Source: Microbacterium sp. ACRRU (GTDB lineage Bacteria; Actinomycetota; Actinomycetes; Actinomycetales; Microbacteriaceae). From it: 64,000 nt of DNA. Under the pieces are notes generated by a model. That model saw nothing but the letters and a program-made list of their open reading frames with translations. It made no database searches and was not told the DNA's origin. Where the stretch lies: contig NZ_JAKRNI010000006.1 in the NCBI RefSeq assembly GCF_022346945.1, forward strand, positions 48,766 through 112,765, in the 5' to 3' direction. Shown piece by piece: positions 18,392 to 27,750 of this stretch. The position numbers and the translations under genes are program-made. The number at the start of each line of letters is the position of its first letter. The first letter of the stretch is position 1.

Positions 18392-19516
18392 TCAGCCCGA
18401 GGTCAGCGGTACGCGCAGGATCGCGTCGTCGTCGCCGCCACCGCGGTCGGTGTTGCTCGTGATGATCCACAGGGTGTCGTCGGGGGCGACGACCACGTCG
18501 CGAATGCGACCGTACTGGCCCACGAAGAACTCTCGCGCGGCGGCCGGCTCGGCCGTCGGAACGACCCGCACCCGCTGGCCGCGGAGGTTCGCGATGACCA
18601 CCGAGCCGTCGACGACCACGAGGCCGCTGGGGCTGGCATCCGCGGGCGCCCACTGCTGGACGGGGTTCACGAAACGGTCGTCATAGCTGAGGCCCTCGAC
18701 CTCCGGCCAGCCGTAGTTCGCGCCGGGTTCGATGACGTTGAGCTCGTCCCACGTGTTCTGGCCGAACTCCGAGGCGAACATCGTGCCCGCCGCGTCCCAG
18801 CCGATCCCCTGCGGGTTGCGATGACCGAGGCTCCACACCGGCGAACCGGGGAACGGGTTGTCGGCGGGCACCTCGCCCTCGGGGGTGACGCGCAGGATCT
18901 TGCCCCCCAGCGACTCCGGATCCTGGGCGCGCGCGGGATCGGCGGCGTCGCCCGCCGTGATGTAGAGCATGCCGTCGGGTCCGAAGGCGATCCGGCCGCC
19001 GTTGTGAATACGGGCCGAGGGGATGCCGTCGACCACCGTCTGCGCAGTGCCCAGAGCGAACGACCCCGGTGCGCCGTCGAGGGGGAACCGCATCACCCGG
19101 TTGCCGTCGATCGTCGTCGCGTAGGCGTAGAGGTAGCCGCCGGCGTGGGCGATGCCGAGCAGCCCGCCCTCACCGCCCGGGGCGACGCCGGGAACCTCCC
19201 CGACGACGCGGGTGCCGTCCCCGATGATCTCGAGGATCTCCCCCGTGTCGCGCTGGCTCACCAGCGCCGCCTCGCCGACGAAGGCCACCGACCACGGCGT
19301 GGTGAATCCGGATGCCACGACTTCCGGCTCGCCGTCCGGCACGACGAACGCGGGCGCCGGGGCCTGTGGCGACGACGTGGACACCGGCGGCGCGGGGGAA
19401 GAGGAGGGCGGAGGCACGGCATCCGTCTCGCGTTCGCCCGTGCACCCGGCAAGGACGGCCAGGGCCAGGGTGAGACCGGCCGCGAGGCCCGTACGGCGTG
19501 TGGTCGAGGGGCTCAT
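18392..19516 (-). CDS. PQQ-type soluble aldose sugar dehydrogenase, lipoprotein
   Basis: Six-bladed beta-propeller of the soluble glucose/aldose sugar dehydrogenase family, expected to oxidise sugars outside the membrane using PQQ. 374 residues. Signal peptide with lipobox VLAGC places Cys25, followed by a Pro/Ser-rich linker to about residue 60. Family motifs: PWSVAFVGEAALVSQRDTGE, GGEGGLLGIA, RIHNGGRIAFGPDGMLYIT with the probable catalytic His, and LGHRNPQGIGWD. No PQQ synthesis genes are in the window. It overlaps the upstream alcohol dehydrogenase stop by 4 bases, so the two are one transcript. Confidence 0.9.
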   Translation of the reverse strand: MSPSTTRRTGLAAGLTLALAVLAGCTGERETDAVPPPSSSPAPPVSTSSPQAPAPAFVVPDGEPEVVASGFTTPWSVAFVGEAALVSQRDTGEILEIIGDGTRVVGEVPGVAPGGEGGLLGIAHAGGYLYAYATTIDGNRVMRFPLDGAPGSFALGTAQTVVDGIPSARIHNGGRIAFGPDGMLYITAGDAADPARAQDPESLGGKILRVTPEGEVPADNPFPGSPVWSLGHRNPQGIGWDAAGTMFASEFGQNTWDELNVIEPGANYGWPEVEGLSYDDRFVNPVQQWAPADASPSGLVVVDGSVVIANLRGQRVRVVPTAEPAAAREFFVGQYGRIRDVVVAPDDTLWIITSNTDRGGGDDDAILRVPLTSG

Positions 19517-20535
19517 GGCATCGTCAGCAGCACCTTGGTGGCGCGACGCTCGTCCATCGCGCGGTAGCCCTCCGCGGCTTCCTCGAGCGGAAGAGTCAGG
19601 TCGAACACCGCACCCGGGTCGATCTCGCGGTCCCAGATGAGCTGGATCAGCTCGGGCAGGAATCGGCGCACCGGCGCGGGTCCGCCGTGGAGGTGCACGG
19701 CCGAACGAAACAGCTCCTGTCCCTCGAGCGTGACGTCGTGCGAGACCCCGACGAAGCCGACGTGCCCGCCGGCGCGTGTGGAGCGGATCGCCTGCTCCAT
19801 CGACTGCTGCGTGCCGACGGCCTCGATCACCGAGTGCGCACCGAGTCCGCCGGTGAGCTCCTTGACCCTCGCGATGCCCTCGTCACCGCGCTCCTCGACG
19901 ATGTCCGTGGCGCCGAACCGCCGCGCGAGCTCCTGCCGGTCGGCGTGGCGCGACATCGCGATGATGCGCTCGGCACCGAGCTGCTTCGCGGCCAGGATGC
20001 CGAGCAGCCCGACGGCACCGTCACCGACCACGGCCACCGTCTTGCCGGGACCGACCTCGGCCGCGACCGCGGCGAACCACCCGGTGCCGAGCACGTCCGA
20101 GGCGGCTAGGAGCGAGGGGATGAGGTCGTCGTCGGGCTGGCCCGGGGTCGCGACGAGCGTGCCGTCGGCGAGCGGGATCCGGGCGAACTCGGCCTGCGTG
20201 CCCACGCGCCCCATGGGCACCACGTGCACGCAGCGCGACTGGTAACCCGCCTGGCAGATCTCGCACGTGTTGTCGGATGCCATGAACGAGCCGACGACGA
20301 AGTCACCGACCTTCACGTTCTCCACCGCATCGCCGATCTCGGTGACCACCCCGACGTACTCGTGGCCCATGGGCGTGGCATCCACCTCGTCGGATCCGCG
20401 GTAGGGCCACAGGTCGGAGCCGCAGATGCACGACGCGGCGAGACGGATGATGGCATCCGTCGGTTCCTGGATGATCGGGGCGTCCCGGTCTTCGACGCGT
20501 ACGTCTCCGGCGGCGTGCATGATGACTCCACGCAT
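19513..20535 (-). CDS. zinc-dependent alcohol dehydrogenase family protein
   Basis: Medium-chain dehydrogenase/reductase, 340 residues from ATG 20535 (MRGVIMHAAGDVRVEDRDAP). Catalytic zinc site: CICGSD near residue 38 and GHEYVG. The structural-zinc loop TCEICQAGYQSRC is shorter than the four-Cys form, with three Cys visible. The Rossmann NAD(P) motif is VVGDGAVGLLGILAA, with SRHADR after the second strand. Substrate unknown. It is translationally coupled to the sugar dehydrogenase downstream. A longer in-frame start is possible but overlaps the promoter region next to the fusion gene. Confidence 0.9.
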   Translation of the reverse strand: MRGVIMHAAGDVRVEDRDAPIIQEPTDAIIRLAASCICGSDLWPYRGSDEVDATPMGHEYVGVVTEIGDAVENVKVGDFVVGSFMASDNTCEICQAGYQSRCVHVVPMGRVGTQAEFARIPLADGTLVATPGQPDDDLIPSLLAASDVLGTGWFAAVAAEVGPGKTVAVVGDGAVGLLGILAAKQLGAERIIAMSRHADRQELARRFGATDIVEERGDEGIARVKELTGGLGAHSVIEAVGTQQSMEQAIRSTRAGGHVGFVGVSHDVTLEGQELFRSAVHLHGGPAPVRRFLPELIQLIWDREIDPGAVFDLTLPLEEAAEGYRAMDERRATKVLLTMP

Positions 20536-20612
20536 GGCAGTTCCTTTCGGGCGGAGGGATGTCTCCCTCCGGTCTACTCCTCCGACCCGACCGCGATGCG
20601 GGGCTTGCGCGG

Positions 20613-23474
20613 TCAAAAGCCCGTGGTCAGCACCCGATCGAGCATGTCGACGAAGTAGTCCGCGGACTCCCGTGAGATGCACAGCGGTGGCTTGATCTTG
20701 AGCACGTTCTGGTGGTCACCGGTCGGCTGCATGATGACGCCGAGGTCGAGCAGGCGGTCGCAGATCGCGGCGGTCTCCTCGGTCGCGGGCTCGAGGGTCT
20801 CGCGGTCGCGCACGAACTCCAGGCCCAAATACAGCCCTGCGCCGTGCACGGTCCCGACGAGCGGATGCCGCTCCCCCAGCGCCGCGAGACGCGTCTTCAG
20901 GTGGGCGCCGACGACGCGCGCGTTCTCTTGCAGCCCCTCGTCCTCGATGATGTCCAGCACCGTCGAGCCGACGACGGACGACACCGGAGAACCCCCGGTC
21001 GAGGAGAAGAAGTATCCCTGCGTGCGGTAGCGGTCGGCGATCTCGCGCCGGGTGATGACGGCGCCGAGCGGGAAACCCCCTCCGATGGACTTCGCCACCG
21101 CCACGATGTCGGGCACGACCTCCTGCTGCCGGAAGCCCCAGAACCATGACCCCAGCCGCCCGAAACCCACCTGCACCTCGTCGGCGATCGCGAGACCGCC
21201 GAGGTCGCGGACGGCCGCGTACACCTCGCGCAGGTAGCCGTCCGGGAGCGCGACGCCGCCGGCGTTGCCGTAGAACGTCTCGCTGAGGAAAGCCGCGGGC
21301 GCGTGCCCCTCGGCGGCGAGCGCGCGCAGCTTCGCCGCCGCCTCGGGCGCGTAGCGGGCGGCATCCGCGCCGCGATGACGACCGCGGTACGCGTTCGCCG
21401 CGTCGACCGTGTGCACCCACTCCGGCCGGGTCTCGAGGGCGTAGGGATTGTCGGCGATCGAGGTCGAGACCGCATCGCTCGCGTACGTCCAGCCGTGGTA
21501 GGCCTCGGCCATCGCGACGACGTCCTGCCGACCGGTGGCGGCCATGGCGAGGCGGATCGCGAGATCGACGGCCTCGGACCCCGAGTTGACGAAGAACACC
21601 GTGTCGAGCTCGTCGGGCAGGGTGGCCGCGAGCCGCTCGCCGTACTCGGTGATCGCGGCGTAATGGAACCTCGAGTTGGTGTTGAGCAGCCGGGTCTGGC
21701 GAGACACCGCGGCGTGGATCCGCGGGTGCGCGTGGCCTACCGAGGCGACGTTGTTGACCATGTCGAGGTAGACGCGACCGTCGACGCCGATGAGGTACTC
21801 GCGCCAGCCGCGCTCGATCTGCGGCGGGCGTGAGTAGTAGTGCTCCTGCACCTCTGCGACCACCGCTTCGCGACGCTCGAGGAGGTCGTCGGGCGCTCCC
21901 GCCGGGGCCGCGAGGCCCAGCGCGCGGGTGGCGTCTCCGACGACGGCGCTCCATCCGGGGACATCGCTCGGGCGCACGGCGTCGGGCACCTCGACGGCAT
22001 CGAGCGAAGTCAGCAGCACGCGCACGCGCGTGCGCGCGGGCACCTCCGCCGACGACGAGGAGACGCGCAGGATGCCACCGGTCGCGGGCACCGCGATCTC
22101 GCCGCCGCGCGATTCGGCAGCGGCCGGGAGCACGAGGGTCGTCGGGACGGCGAACCACACCGACGCCGCCGTCGGCACGGTCGTCGGCTCCTCGGGGGTG
22201 CGGGAGGGGGCACCGAGCAGCGCGGGCACGAGCGCGGGGAGGACGACGGCGTCGGCACCGTCCTCGAGCAGGCGCTGCGCCGCCCGTTCGAGAGCATCGT
22301 CGTCGAGCCACGCACCCTCATCGGCCGCGGGCGAGATCGTGCGGGCATCCAGGATGACCGCGCGCACCGCGTCGGGAACGATCGACGCGTTCTGCCAGAC
22401 CGGGGCGGGCGTGCCGGCACGCCCCAGCGCGTGACGGATGCGGGCGGTCGCCACGTCGATGGGGACCGCGATCGCCCGACGCAGGATCTCGAACTCGCGG
22501 TCGAGCGCGCCGCTGGCGTAGTCGTTCGCGTCATCGAGCCGCACCTGCTGGCGACCGCTCAGCACGAGCACCACCCCGCGCAGGACCACGAGCGGCCACA
22601 GGGCCGTGATCTCGTCGTCGGACAGCGGGCGCCGGCGATCGCGGCGTTCGACCGCCGGCAGCGTCGAGGCGTAGGTCGCGCCGTCGTGATGCAGCACCGA
22701 CGACACGGTCACGGCGATTTCGCCGACAGCCCACGAGTCGATGACGTCGCCGAAGTCGATGACCGCATCCGGGAGAGTGCCCACTCCGTGCGGACGCAGC
22801 ACGTTGTCGTCGGTGACATCGAAGTGGCCGAGCTGTCGCGGCAGCGCATCCACGACGGGGGCTAGGGCGGCGAGAGCCGCGGCCGCGGCTGTTGCGCAGT
22901 ACTCCCGAACCTCGGGGTCGGGCTCGGTCGCGGCGATCTCGGCGATCACGCGCTCGGCGTGCCGAAGGTCCCATTGCAGCACCCGCCCCGACGCGGGGTG
23001 GGTCTCGCTCGCCAGCGCCACGCTCACCGCGGCAGCCAGCTCACCGAGCCGCTCGACCACGCGCGGCGCGAGGTAGCCCGAGCCGGTCAGGGTCGCGCCC
23101 GACACGAACGAGATGACCCGCGCGTGCAATCGCCCCTGACTCGTCTCCCACCACCCGGTCATCGGTCCTCGCGGGCCGTTCACGATCTCGGGAATCCGCA
23201 GCCCGGGTTCCGCTTTCGCCACCGCCGCGGCCGCGGCATCTTGCATCTCGATCTCCGTCTCGCTGAAGACCGGATTGCTGATCTTCAAGACCCCCAGGGG
23301 TTCCCCATCGCCGACCGGTCGCACGAGGAAGTTCTGGTCCTGCTGGCTGCCGAGTGACTGCAGATCGACATCGAGGCCGTAACTCTCACGGAACAGTGCG
23401 ACGGCCTCGTCGGTGGGAAGCGTCGGCGTCGGCAGCTCACCCGCGGTGAAGTAGTCGAACAGCGTGTCGGTCAT
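20613..23474 (-). CDS. kinase plus class III aminotransferase-fold fusion, 953 aa
   Basis: A two-enzyme fusion. The N-terminal part, about residues 30-330, is an aminoglycoside phosphotransferase/hydroxylysine kinase-like domain: catalytic GHFDVTDDN with His217 and Asp219, then VIDFGDV for Mg. The C-terminal part, about 520-953, is a class III PLP enzyme with FFVNSGSEAVDLAIRLA, ADEVQVGFGR and Lys795 in VAKSIGGGFPLG. The middle, about 400-520, is beta-rich and degenerate. In animals, hydroxylysine kinase and its phospho-lyase do this as separate enzymes; ethanolamine phosphate lyases also belong here. I infer phosphorylation of an amino alcohol, then elimination. ATG 23474 has GGAG 6 bases upstream. 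Confidence 0.85.
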   Translation of the reverse strand: MTDTLFDYFTAGELPTPTLPTDEAVALFRESYGLDVDLQSLGSQQDQNFLVRPVGDGEPLGVLKISNPVFSETEIEMQDAAAAAVAKAEPGLRIPEIVNGPRGPMTGWWETSQGRLHARVISFVSGATLTGSGYLAPRVVERLGELAAAVSVALASETHPASGRVLQWDLRHAERVIAEIAATEPDPEVREYCATAAAAALAALAPVVDALPRQLGHFDVTDDNVLRPHGVGTLPDAVIDFGDVIDSWAVGEIAVTVSSVLHHDGATYASTLPAVERRDRRRPLSDDEITALWPLVVLRGVVLVLSGRQQVRLDDANDYASGALDREFEILRRAIAVPIDVATARIRHALGRAGTPAPVWQNASIVPDAVRAVILDARTISPAADEGAWLDDDALERAAQRLLEDGADAVVLPALVPALLGAPSRTPEEPTTVPTAASVWFAVPTTLVLPAAAESRGGEIAVPATGGILRVSSSSAEVPARTRVRVLLTSLDAVEVPDAVRPSDVPGWSAVVGDATRALGLAAPAGAPDDLLERREAVVAEVQEHYYSRPPQIERGWREYLIGVDGRVYLDMVNNVASVGHAHPRIHAAVSRQTRLLNTNSRFHYAAITEYGERLAATLPDELDTVFFVNSGSEAVDLAIRLAMAATGRQDVVAMAEAYHGWTYASDAVSTSIADNPYALETRPEWVHTVDAANAYRGRHRGADAARYAPEAAAKLRALAAEGHAPAAFLSETFYGNAGGVALPDGYLREVYAAVRDLGGLAIADEVQVGFGRLGSWFWGFRQQEVVPDIVAVAKSIGGGFPLGAVITRREIADRYRTQGYFFSSTGGSPVSSVVGSTVLDIIEDEGLQENARVVGAHLKTRLAALGERHPLVGTVHGAGLYLGLEFVRDRETLEPATEETAAICDRLLDLGVIMQPTGDHQNVLKIKPPLCISRESADYFVDMLDRVLTTGF

Positions 23475-23822
23475 GCGGAGCTCCATGGGGCGCGGAACGG
23501 GGTGAGGCGGTGCCGGCCCACGACGGGCGACGCCGAAAACTCTAGGACGATGCGTTGTCGCCATGCGCGCGCTCGGGGTGGGAATCTTCCCGAACCGATG
23601 GCGTCCGCGCTCGTCTCAGACCAGGAGCCCTCGGCGGGCCGGGGGAATCCGCGGGCGAATTCGGGCGGGAAGAACCGACGAATCGGTCGGCCGCGCAAAT
23701 CGTTCGTCCCCATGCGGCGCCTCTCATCCACCCGTCGACGGGCAGCACATCAGCCGGGCGCCGGGCGGCAGGGCAACGGTAGACCGGGAAGCCCGTATCG
23801 CTCGCACCACACAGGAGTAGTT
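23475..23822 (+). other. 348-base gene-free leader region
   Basis: No convincing coding frame, tRNA or known riboswitch. It contains the divergent promoters of the fusion gene and the TasA-like gene. Short inverted repeats occur, for example around ACCGAC, GAAT, CGGTCGG near 23677-23695. The last bases give a strong ribosome binding site, AGGAG, 5 bases before GTG 23823. A long untranslated leader for the secreted-protein operon is the simplest reading. Confidence 0.4.
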
Positions 23823-24479
23823 GTGTCCTCCCAGAGTTCCACCCCGTCTCGTCGTCGTCGACTTTCCCTGCCCATCCTGCTCGCCGGAAGCATCGGTTCG
23901 CTCCTCCTCGCTCTCGGGCTCTCGCCCACGGTTGCAGCCTTCACCGCGCAGATCCGCAACACCGTCGACACCGCGGGCACCGGAACGCTGATCATGCAGG
24001 AGACGAACGCCGACGGCTCGGTCATCTGCAACAGCACGGACGGCGGCTCGGTCTCCACCAACACCGCGACATGCGCGACGATCAACAAGTACGGCGGCAA
24101 CCTCACCATGGTTCCCGGGCAGACGGTGTCGACCGACATCAAGATCAAGAACACCGGCACCGCGGCCGCGAAGGCGTTCACGCTGACGCCCGGCGCCTGC
24201 ACGCAATCGAACAACGGCACCCCGAACGGCACCGCCACGAACCTGTGCGCCACGATGACCCTCGTCGTCACCTCCGGCAGCACGACGATCTACTCCGGCC
24301 CGCTCTCCGGCTTCACCGCAAAGGTCGACATCCTGTCGAAGCTGACCGCGTCCTCCGTGGCGGCGGGCGCGACCATCCCGTTCACGTTCGCGGTGACGGT
24401 TCCCAGCTCGGCGGGCAACACCTACGCCGGTCTCCAGGTCTCGCAGCCGTTGACCTGGGACTTCAGCACCGACGCCTGA
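23823..24479 (+). CDS. TasA/camelysin-like secreted protein with SipW-cognate signal
   Basis: 218 residues from GTG 23823, set by AGGAG at a 5-base gap. Signal region: RRRR at 10-13, a hydrophobic stretch at 16-34, then TVAAFTAQIRNTVDTAGTG at 36-54. This is the pattern of the SipW-cognate class of signal peptides (TIGR04088), where the N-terminus of the mature protein holds conserved A-F-x-A and N-T-x-D-T-A-G. The remainder is a Thr/Ser/Gly-rich beta domain (KNTGTAAAKAFTLTPGAC), as in TasA-family fibre or surface proteins. The next gene encodes the matching signal peptidase, 11 bases downstream. Confidence 0.8.
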   Translation: MSSQSSTPSRRRRLSLPILLAGSIGSLLLALGLSPTVAAFTAQIRNTVDTAGTGTLIMQETNADGSVICNSTDGGSVSTNTATCATINKYGGNLTMVPGQTVSTDIKIKNTGTAAAKAFTLTPGACTQSNNGTPNGTATNLCATMTLVVTSGSTTIYSGPLSGFTAKVDILSKLTASSVAAGATIPFTFAVTVPSSAGNTYAGLQVSQPLTWDFSTDA

Positions 24480-24490
24480 GTTCCCGGTCC

Positions 24491-26203
24491 GTGAGTCTCC
24501 GAACCGCGGCGACCGTTCGTCGCGCGGAGGGCAGACGCGCGATCGTCCTCGCGGTCGCCATCGCCCTTCTCGCCGCCACGGTCGCCGCGGCCTTCGCCGT
24601 CACCGGCATCCGTCTGTTCAGCGTCGAAACCCCGAGTATGGGCCAGGCGGCTCCGGTGGGAACGCTCGTGGTGACCGCGCCCGCCGGTTCTTACGCGGTG
24701 GGGGACGTCATCACGTTCACGATGGCCGACCGCACCGTGACGCATCGCATCGTCGAGGTCGGGCCCGACGGATACACGACGCGCGGCGACCTCAACGGAG
24801 CCCCCGACGGGTGGACGGTCGTGCCGGCGCAGGTCATCGGACGGGCGATCACGCTCCTCCCGGGCGTCGGCTTCCTCCTGACCGCGGCTCCTTGGCTGCT
24901 TCTCGGGGCGGTCCTCACCGAAGCCGTCACGTGGGTCCGGCGAGCCGACCTCGGGTGGACCTGGAGCGTCCGGCTGACCGGATGGGCATCGACGATCACG
25001 CTGGTCACGTTGTGGTTGCGTCCCTGGTTCGACGTGCGGCTGCTGAACTTCCGCGGAAACGACGACGGCACCGGCGCTCTCATGCACGTCGTGAACACCG
25101 GCATCCTGCCCGTCGTCGCGGGTTCCGCACGCATGACCAGCGGGCAGGACGCCGTGGTGGAAACCACCCAACGCCTGGCGACCGGAGCCTTCTCCCTCAC
25201 GCCCGTCCCGGATCCGGACCTCTTCGCGCGCATCCTCCTCATCACGGTGTGCTTGCTTCCGCTTGGGGCGGCACTCCTGGTGCGTGATGCCGACCCCGTC
25301 GTGTCCGGACTGCGCGCGCGCCCCGACCGTCGCGCGCGCCGCGTCCTGGTTCCGGTCGTCGTTCTGACCGTCGTCGCGGTGCTCCTCGTGACCACGGTCA
25401 CGACGTCGACCGCGGCGTTCGGAGCCCGTGTGAGCAACACTCGGGACACCGCCGGAACGAACCCGTTCTTCACGTGCCGGGCCGCTGCACTCTCGGTCAC
25501 CGCCGCGCAGACGAAGGGCGCGTACGCCCTGTCGGCGACCAACGTCGCGGGCCGGACCGAGGACGACCTGTCGGGAACGACGTCGCGGAGAGCGACGTAC
25601 GCGGTGCGGCCCACGACCGAGTCCTCGGTCGGCTGTGTCCGTGACAGTCCCGTCGCTGCGGTGCGCTTCGACGGTACGCAGTGCCTCTTCGTCCCGGGAC
25701 AGGTGCAACGCCCCACCACCTTCACGCTGGAGGCGTGGTTCCGCACGACGACGACCTCCAACGGGAAGATCATCGGGCTCGGGAACGCCAACGGTTCGGC
25801 CTCCGACAGCCAGTACGACCGGCACATCTACCTCGACAAGGATGGCCGCGTCGTGTTCGGCGTTTATCCGGGTCGCGTGATCACGATCTCCACCCCGGCA
25901 GGACGCTCGTACGCCGACGGCCGGTGGCACGCCGTCGTCGCGTCGCTGTCCTCGGCGGGGATGGCGTTGTACGTCGACGGTCAGCTCGTGGCGACCAACA
26001 CGGCGGTCACGACCGCCGAGGATTACTCGGGGTTCTGGAAGATCGGGTGCGGCAACCTCGGAGGGTGGGCCCACGGTACCGCCGACGGCGACACCGGCTA
26101 CTCGGGGCCGTCCTTCTTCACCGGCACCATTCAGTACGCGGCCATCTACACCCGGGCTCTCAGCGCCGACGAAGTCCGCTGGCATTACTTCGCCGGCCGC
26201 TGA
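24491..26203 (+). CDS. SipW-type signal peptidase fused to substrate motif and LamG domain
   Basis: 570 residues from GTG 24491. Order: TM1 at 17-39; S26 peptidase of the ER/SipW type with Ser49 in ETPSMGQAAPVGTLVV, His85 in TVTHRIVEV and box E YTTRGDLNGAPD at 95-106; hydrophobic segments near 121-145, 160-180 and 245-268; then a second signal-like unit with RRARRVLVP, a hydrophobic run at 284-303 and TSTAAFGARVSNTRDTAGTN at 305-324. From about residue 390 comes a LamG/concanavalin-like domain (FTLEAWFRTT, DGRWHAVVASL, LYVDGQLVA). The 305-324 motif copies that of the upstream secreted protein, so the LamG part may be cleaved off by its own peptidase. Start has a weak ribosome site; coupling is likely. 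Confidence 0.85.
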   Translation: MSLRTAATVRRAEGRRAIVLAVAIALLAATVAAAFAVTGIRLFSVETPSMGQAAPVGTLVVTAPAGSYAVGDVITFTMADRTVTHRIVEVGPDGYTTRGDLNGAPDGWTVVPAQVIGRAITLLPGVGFLLTAAPWLLLGAVLTEAVTWVRRADLGWTWSVRLTGWASTITLVTLWLRPWFDVRLLNFRGNDDGTGALMHVVNTGILPVVAGSARMTSGQDAVVETTQRLATGAFSLTPVPDPDLFARILLITVCLLPLGAALLVRDADPVVSGLRARPDRRARRVLVPVVVLTVVAVLLVTTVTTSTAAFGARVSNTRDTAGTNPFFTCRAAALSVTAAQTKGAYALSATNVAGRTEDDLSGTTSRRATYAVRPTTESSVGCVRDSPVAAVRFDGTQCLFVPGQVQRPTTFTLEAWFRTTTTSNGKIIGLGNANGSASDSQYDRHIYLDKDGRVVFGVYPGRVITISTPAGRSYADGRWHAVVASLSSAGMALYVDGQLVATNTAVTTAEDYSGFWKIGCGNLGGWAHGTADGDTGYSGPSFFTGTIQYAAIYTRALSADEVRWHYFAGR

Positions 26204-26206
26204 CGC

Positions 26207-27007
26207 TCACATACGGGCGTAACGCGCGCGAGCGAAGCAGAAGAGGCCGTAGACGACGAGCCCCGCACCGACCAGCCACAGCACGAGCTGCCCGAACGGC
26301 AGGCCCGCGAGCGATCGCAGCGCGCCGTCGAGACCGCTCGCGGCGTTCGGGTCCTGCGTGAGCGCCGCCACGATGAACAGGATGCCGGCGACCCCGACGG
26401 CGATGCCCTTGGCGATGTAACCGACCGTGCCGAAGATGCGGATGCCACGCCCCGCGGCCCCGCCTGGGACAGACAGGTTTTTCAGGAAGGCGCGGGTGAT
26501 GCCGCGCACGACGAACGCGACGCCGACGACGGCCACGACGAGTCCGACGAGGACGAGGAGGAAGACGCCGCCCGGCGCGGCCAGCAGGCTCGCACTGAGG
26601 CTTCGCGTCGACTGCGACGAGTCCGAACGCCCACCCAAAGCGACCGTGAGCGCGGTGCCCGCGATCGCCGCGTACGCCACCGCCGTGCCGACGAACTTCG
26701 CGCGGTATCCCCAGCGCTTCTTGGCATCCGGGTTCCGCTCCACGACCGCTTCGGTGACCTGCCAGATCGCCAGGGCAACGAGTGCGACCACGATGACCCA
26801 CAGCAGCGCCATGCCCGCGGGGGCGGATGCCACCTGGGCCAGCGCGCCCGACTGATCGGCGCTCCCACCTCCCCCCGTGGCGATCGCGATGGCGATCACC
26901 CCGATGAGCAGGTGCAGGAGTCCCAGGACGACGTAGCCGACCCGTGCGGCGATGCGGAAAGCGGTCGAATCCTGGACCTTGTCGGCGGCGGCGCTCGCGG
27001 ATGTCAT
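26207..27007 (-). CDS. DUF1206 membrane protein, 266 aa
   Basis: Three repeats of a two-helix unit, giving about six membrane segments (RVGYVVLGLLHLLIGVIAIA; RAKFVGTAVAYAAIAGTALTV; RIFGTVGYIAKGIAVGVAGI). Each unit opens with an R-x-G-Y/K pattern and a Gly-rich helix, which is the DUF1206 layout. It is convergent with the signal peptidase gene, 3 bases apart. Function unknown; no cofactor motifs seen. Confidence 0.9.
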   Translation of the reverse strand: MTSASAAADKVQDSTAFRIAARVGYVVLGLLHLLIGVIAIAIATGGGGSADQSGALAQVASAPAGMALLWVIVVALVALAIWQVTEAVVERNPDAKKRWGYRAKFVGTAVAYAAIAGTALTVALGGRSDSSQSTRSLSASLLAAPGGVFLLVLVGLVVAVVGVAFVVRGITRAFLKNLSVPGGAAGRGIRIFGTVGYIAKGIAVGVAGILFIVAALTQDPNAASGLDGALRSLAGLPFGQLVLWLVGAGLVVYGLFCFARARYARM

Positions 27008-27023
27008 CCGGAAACGGTAGCGC

Positions 27024-27704
27024 TCACCCCGTCGTCGCCGCAGCCCGTTGCGCTCGGCGCTCGCGCGCCACTTCGATCGCCGACCACACGAGGGTCGCGA
27101 CGACGACGCCTTCCAGGGCCCCCGCCACGACGTCCGACAGCCAGTGCGCGTGCAGGTAGGTGCGGCTCCACATCATCAGCAGCACCCACGCCGTTCCGGC
27201 CACCCACACCCACCGCCGACGCAGGATGAGGGCGAGCGTCAGCGCGATCGTCGTCGCCACGGCCGTGTGCCCGGACGGGAACGAGGTCGCGACGGTCTCG
27301 GCTAGCGAATGGGAGGGGCGTGATCGGGCGATGACCGCGGCCATCGGAGCGCCCACGAGGACGACGAGAGCGATGGATGCCGCGACGTTGAGCCCATCCC
27401 AGGGACGTCCCCGCACGAGGAAGACGATCGTCGTGGCGACCCCGATGAGGATCATGCCGATCGTCCCCCCGACGATCGCGGGCACCCACGCGATCACGAC
27501 CCCTACCGGCGACGCCAGCGTCGACATCGCGTCATCCCACCAGACGTCGACGGGCAGCGGGGCGGAACCCGTCAACGCCACGACGAGCCTCAACGCGACG
27601 AACACGAACGTGGCGACCACACCGACGATGAGGGCGGGGGCGCGGCGGGCGTCCGGGTCGATGTCCGGAGGGGTGGCCGCCGCCTCCTCGGGAGCGAGTT
27701 GCAT
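27024..27704 (-). CDS. PAP2-family membrane phosphatase
   Basis: Lipid phosphatase fold, 226 residues with about six membrane helices. The three catalytic blocks are present: a K-x6-RP equivalent near RSRPSH, SFPSGHT with the catalytic His, and SRTYLHAHWLSDV with the second His and Asp. Probably dephosphorylates phosphatidic acid, undecaprenyl diphosphate or a related lipid on the outer face. It follows the DUF1206 gene position on the same strand, 16 bases upstream of it, so the two may be co-transcribed. Confidence 0.92.
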   Translation of the reverse strand: MQLAPEEAAATPPDIDPDARRAPALIVGVVATFVFVALRLVVALTGSAPLPVDVWWDDAMSTLASPVGVVIAWVPAIVGGTIGMILIGVATTIVFLVRGRPWDGLNVAASIALVVLVGAPMAAVIARSRPSHSLAETVATSFPSGHTAVATTIALTLALILRRRWVWVAGTAWVLLMMWSRTYLHAHWLSDVVAGALEGVVVATLVWSAIEVARERRAQRAAATTG

Positions 27705-27750
27705 ACGTCGATGGTGCCAGGAGGCAGGGGCGGGATTCGGGGATTGCGCA

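Noticed and set aside
23475..23822. A riboswitch, for example c-di-GMP type, in the leader of the TasA-like gene
   Set aside because: Short hairpins exist, but the conserved cores of known classes are not present.
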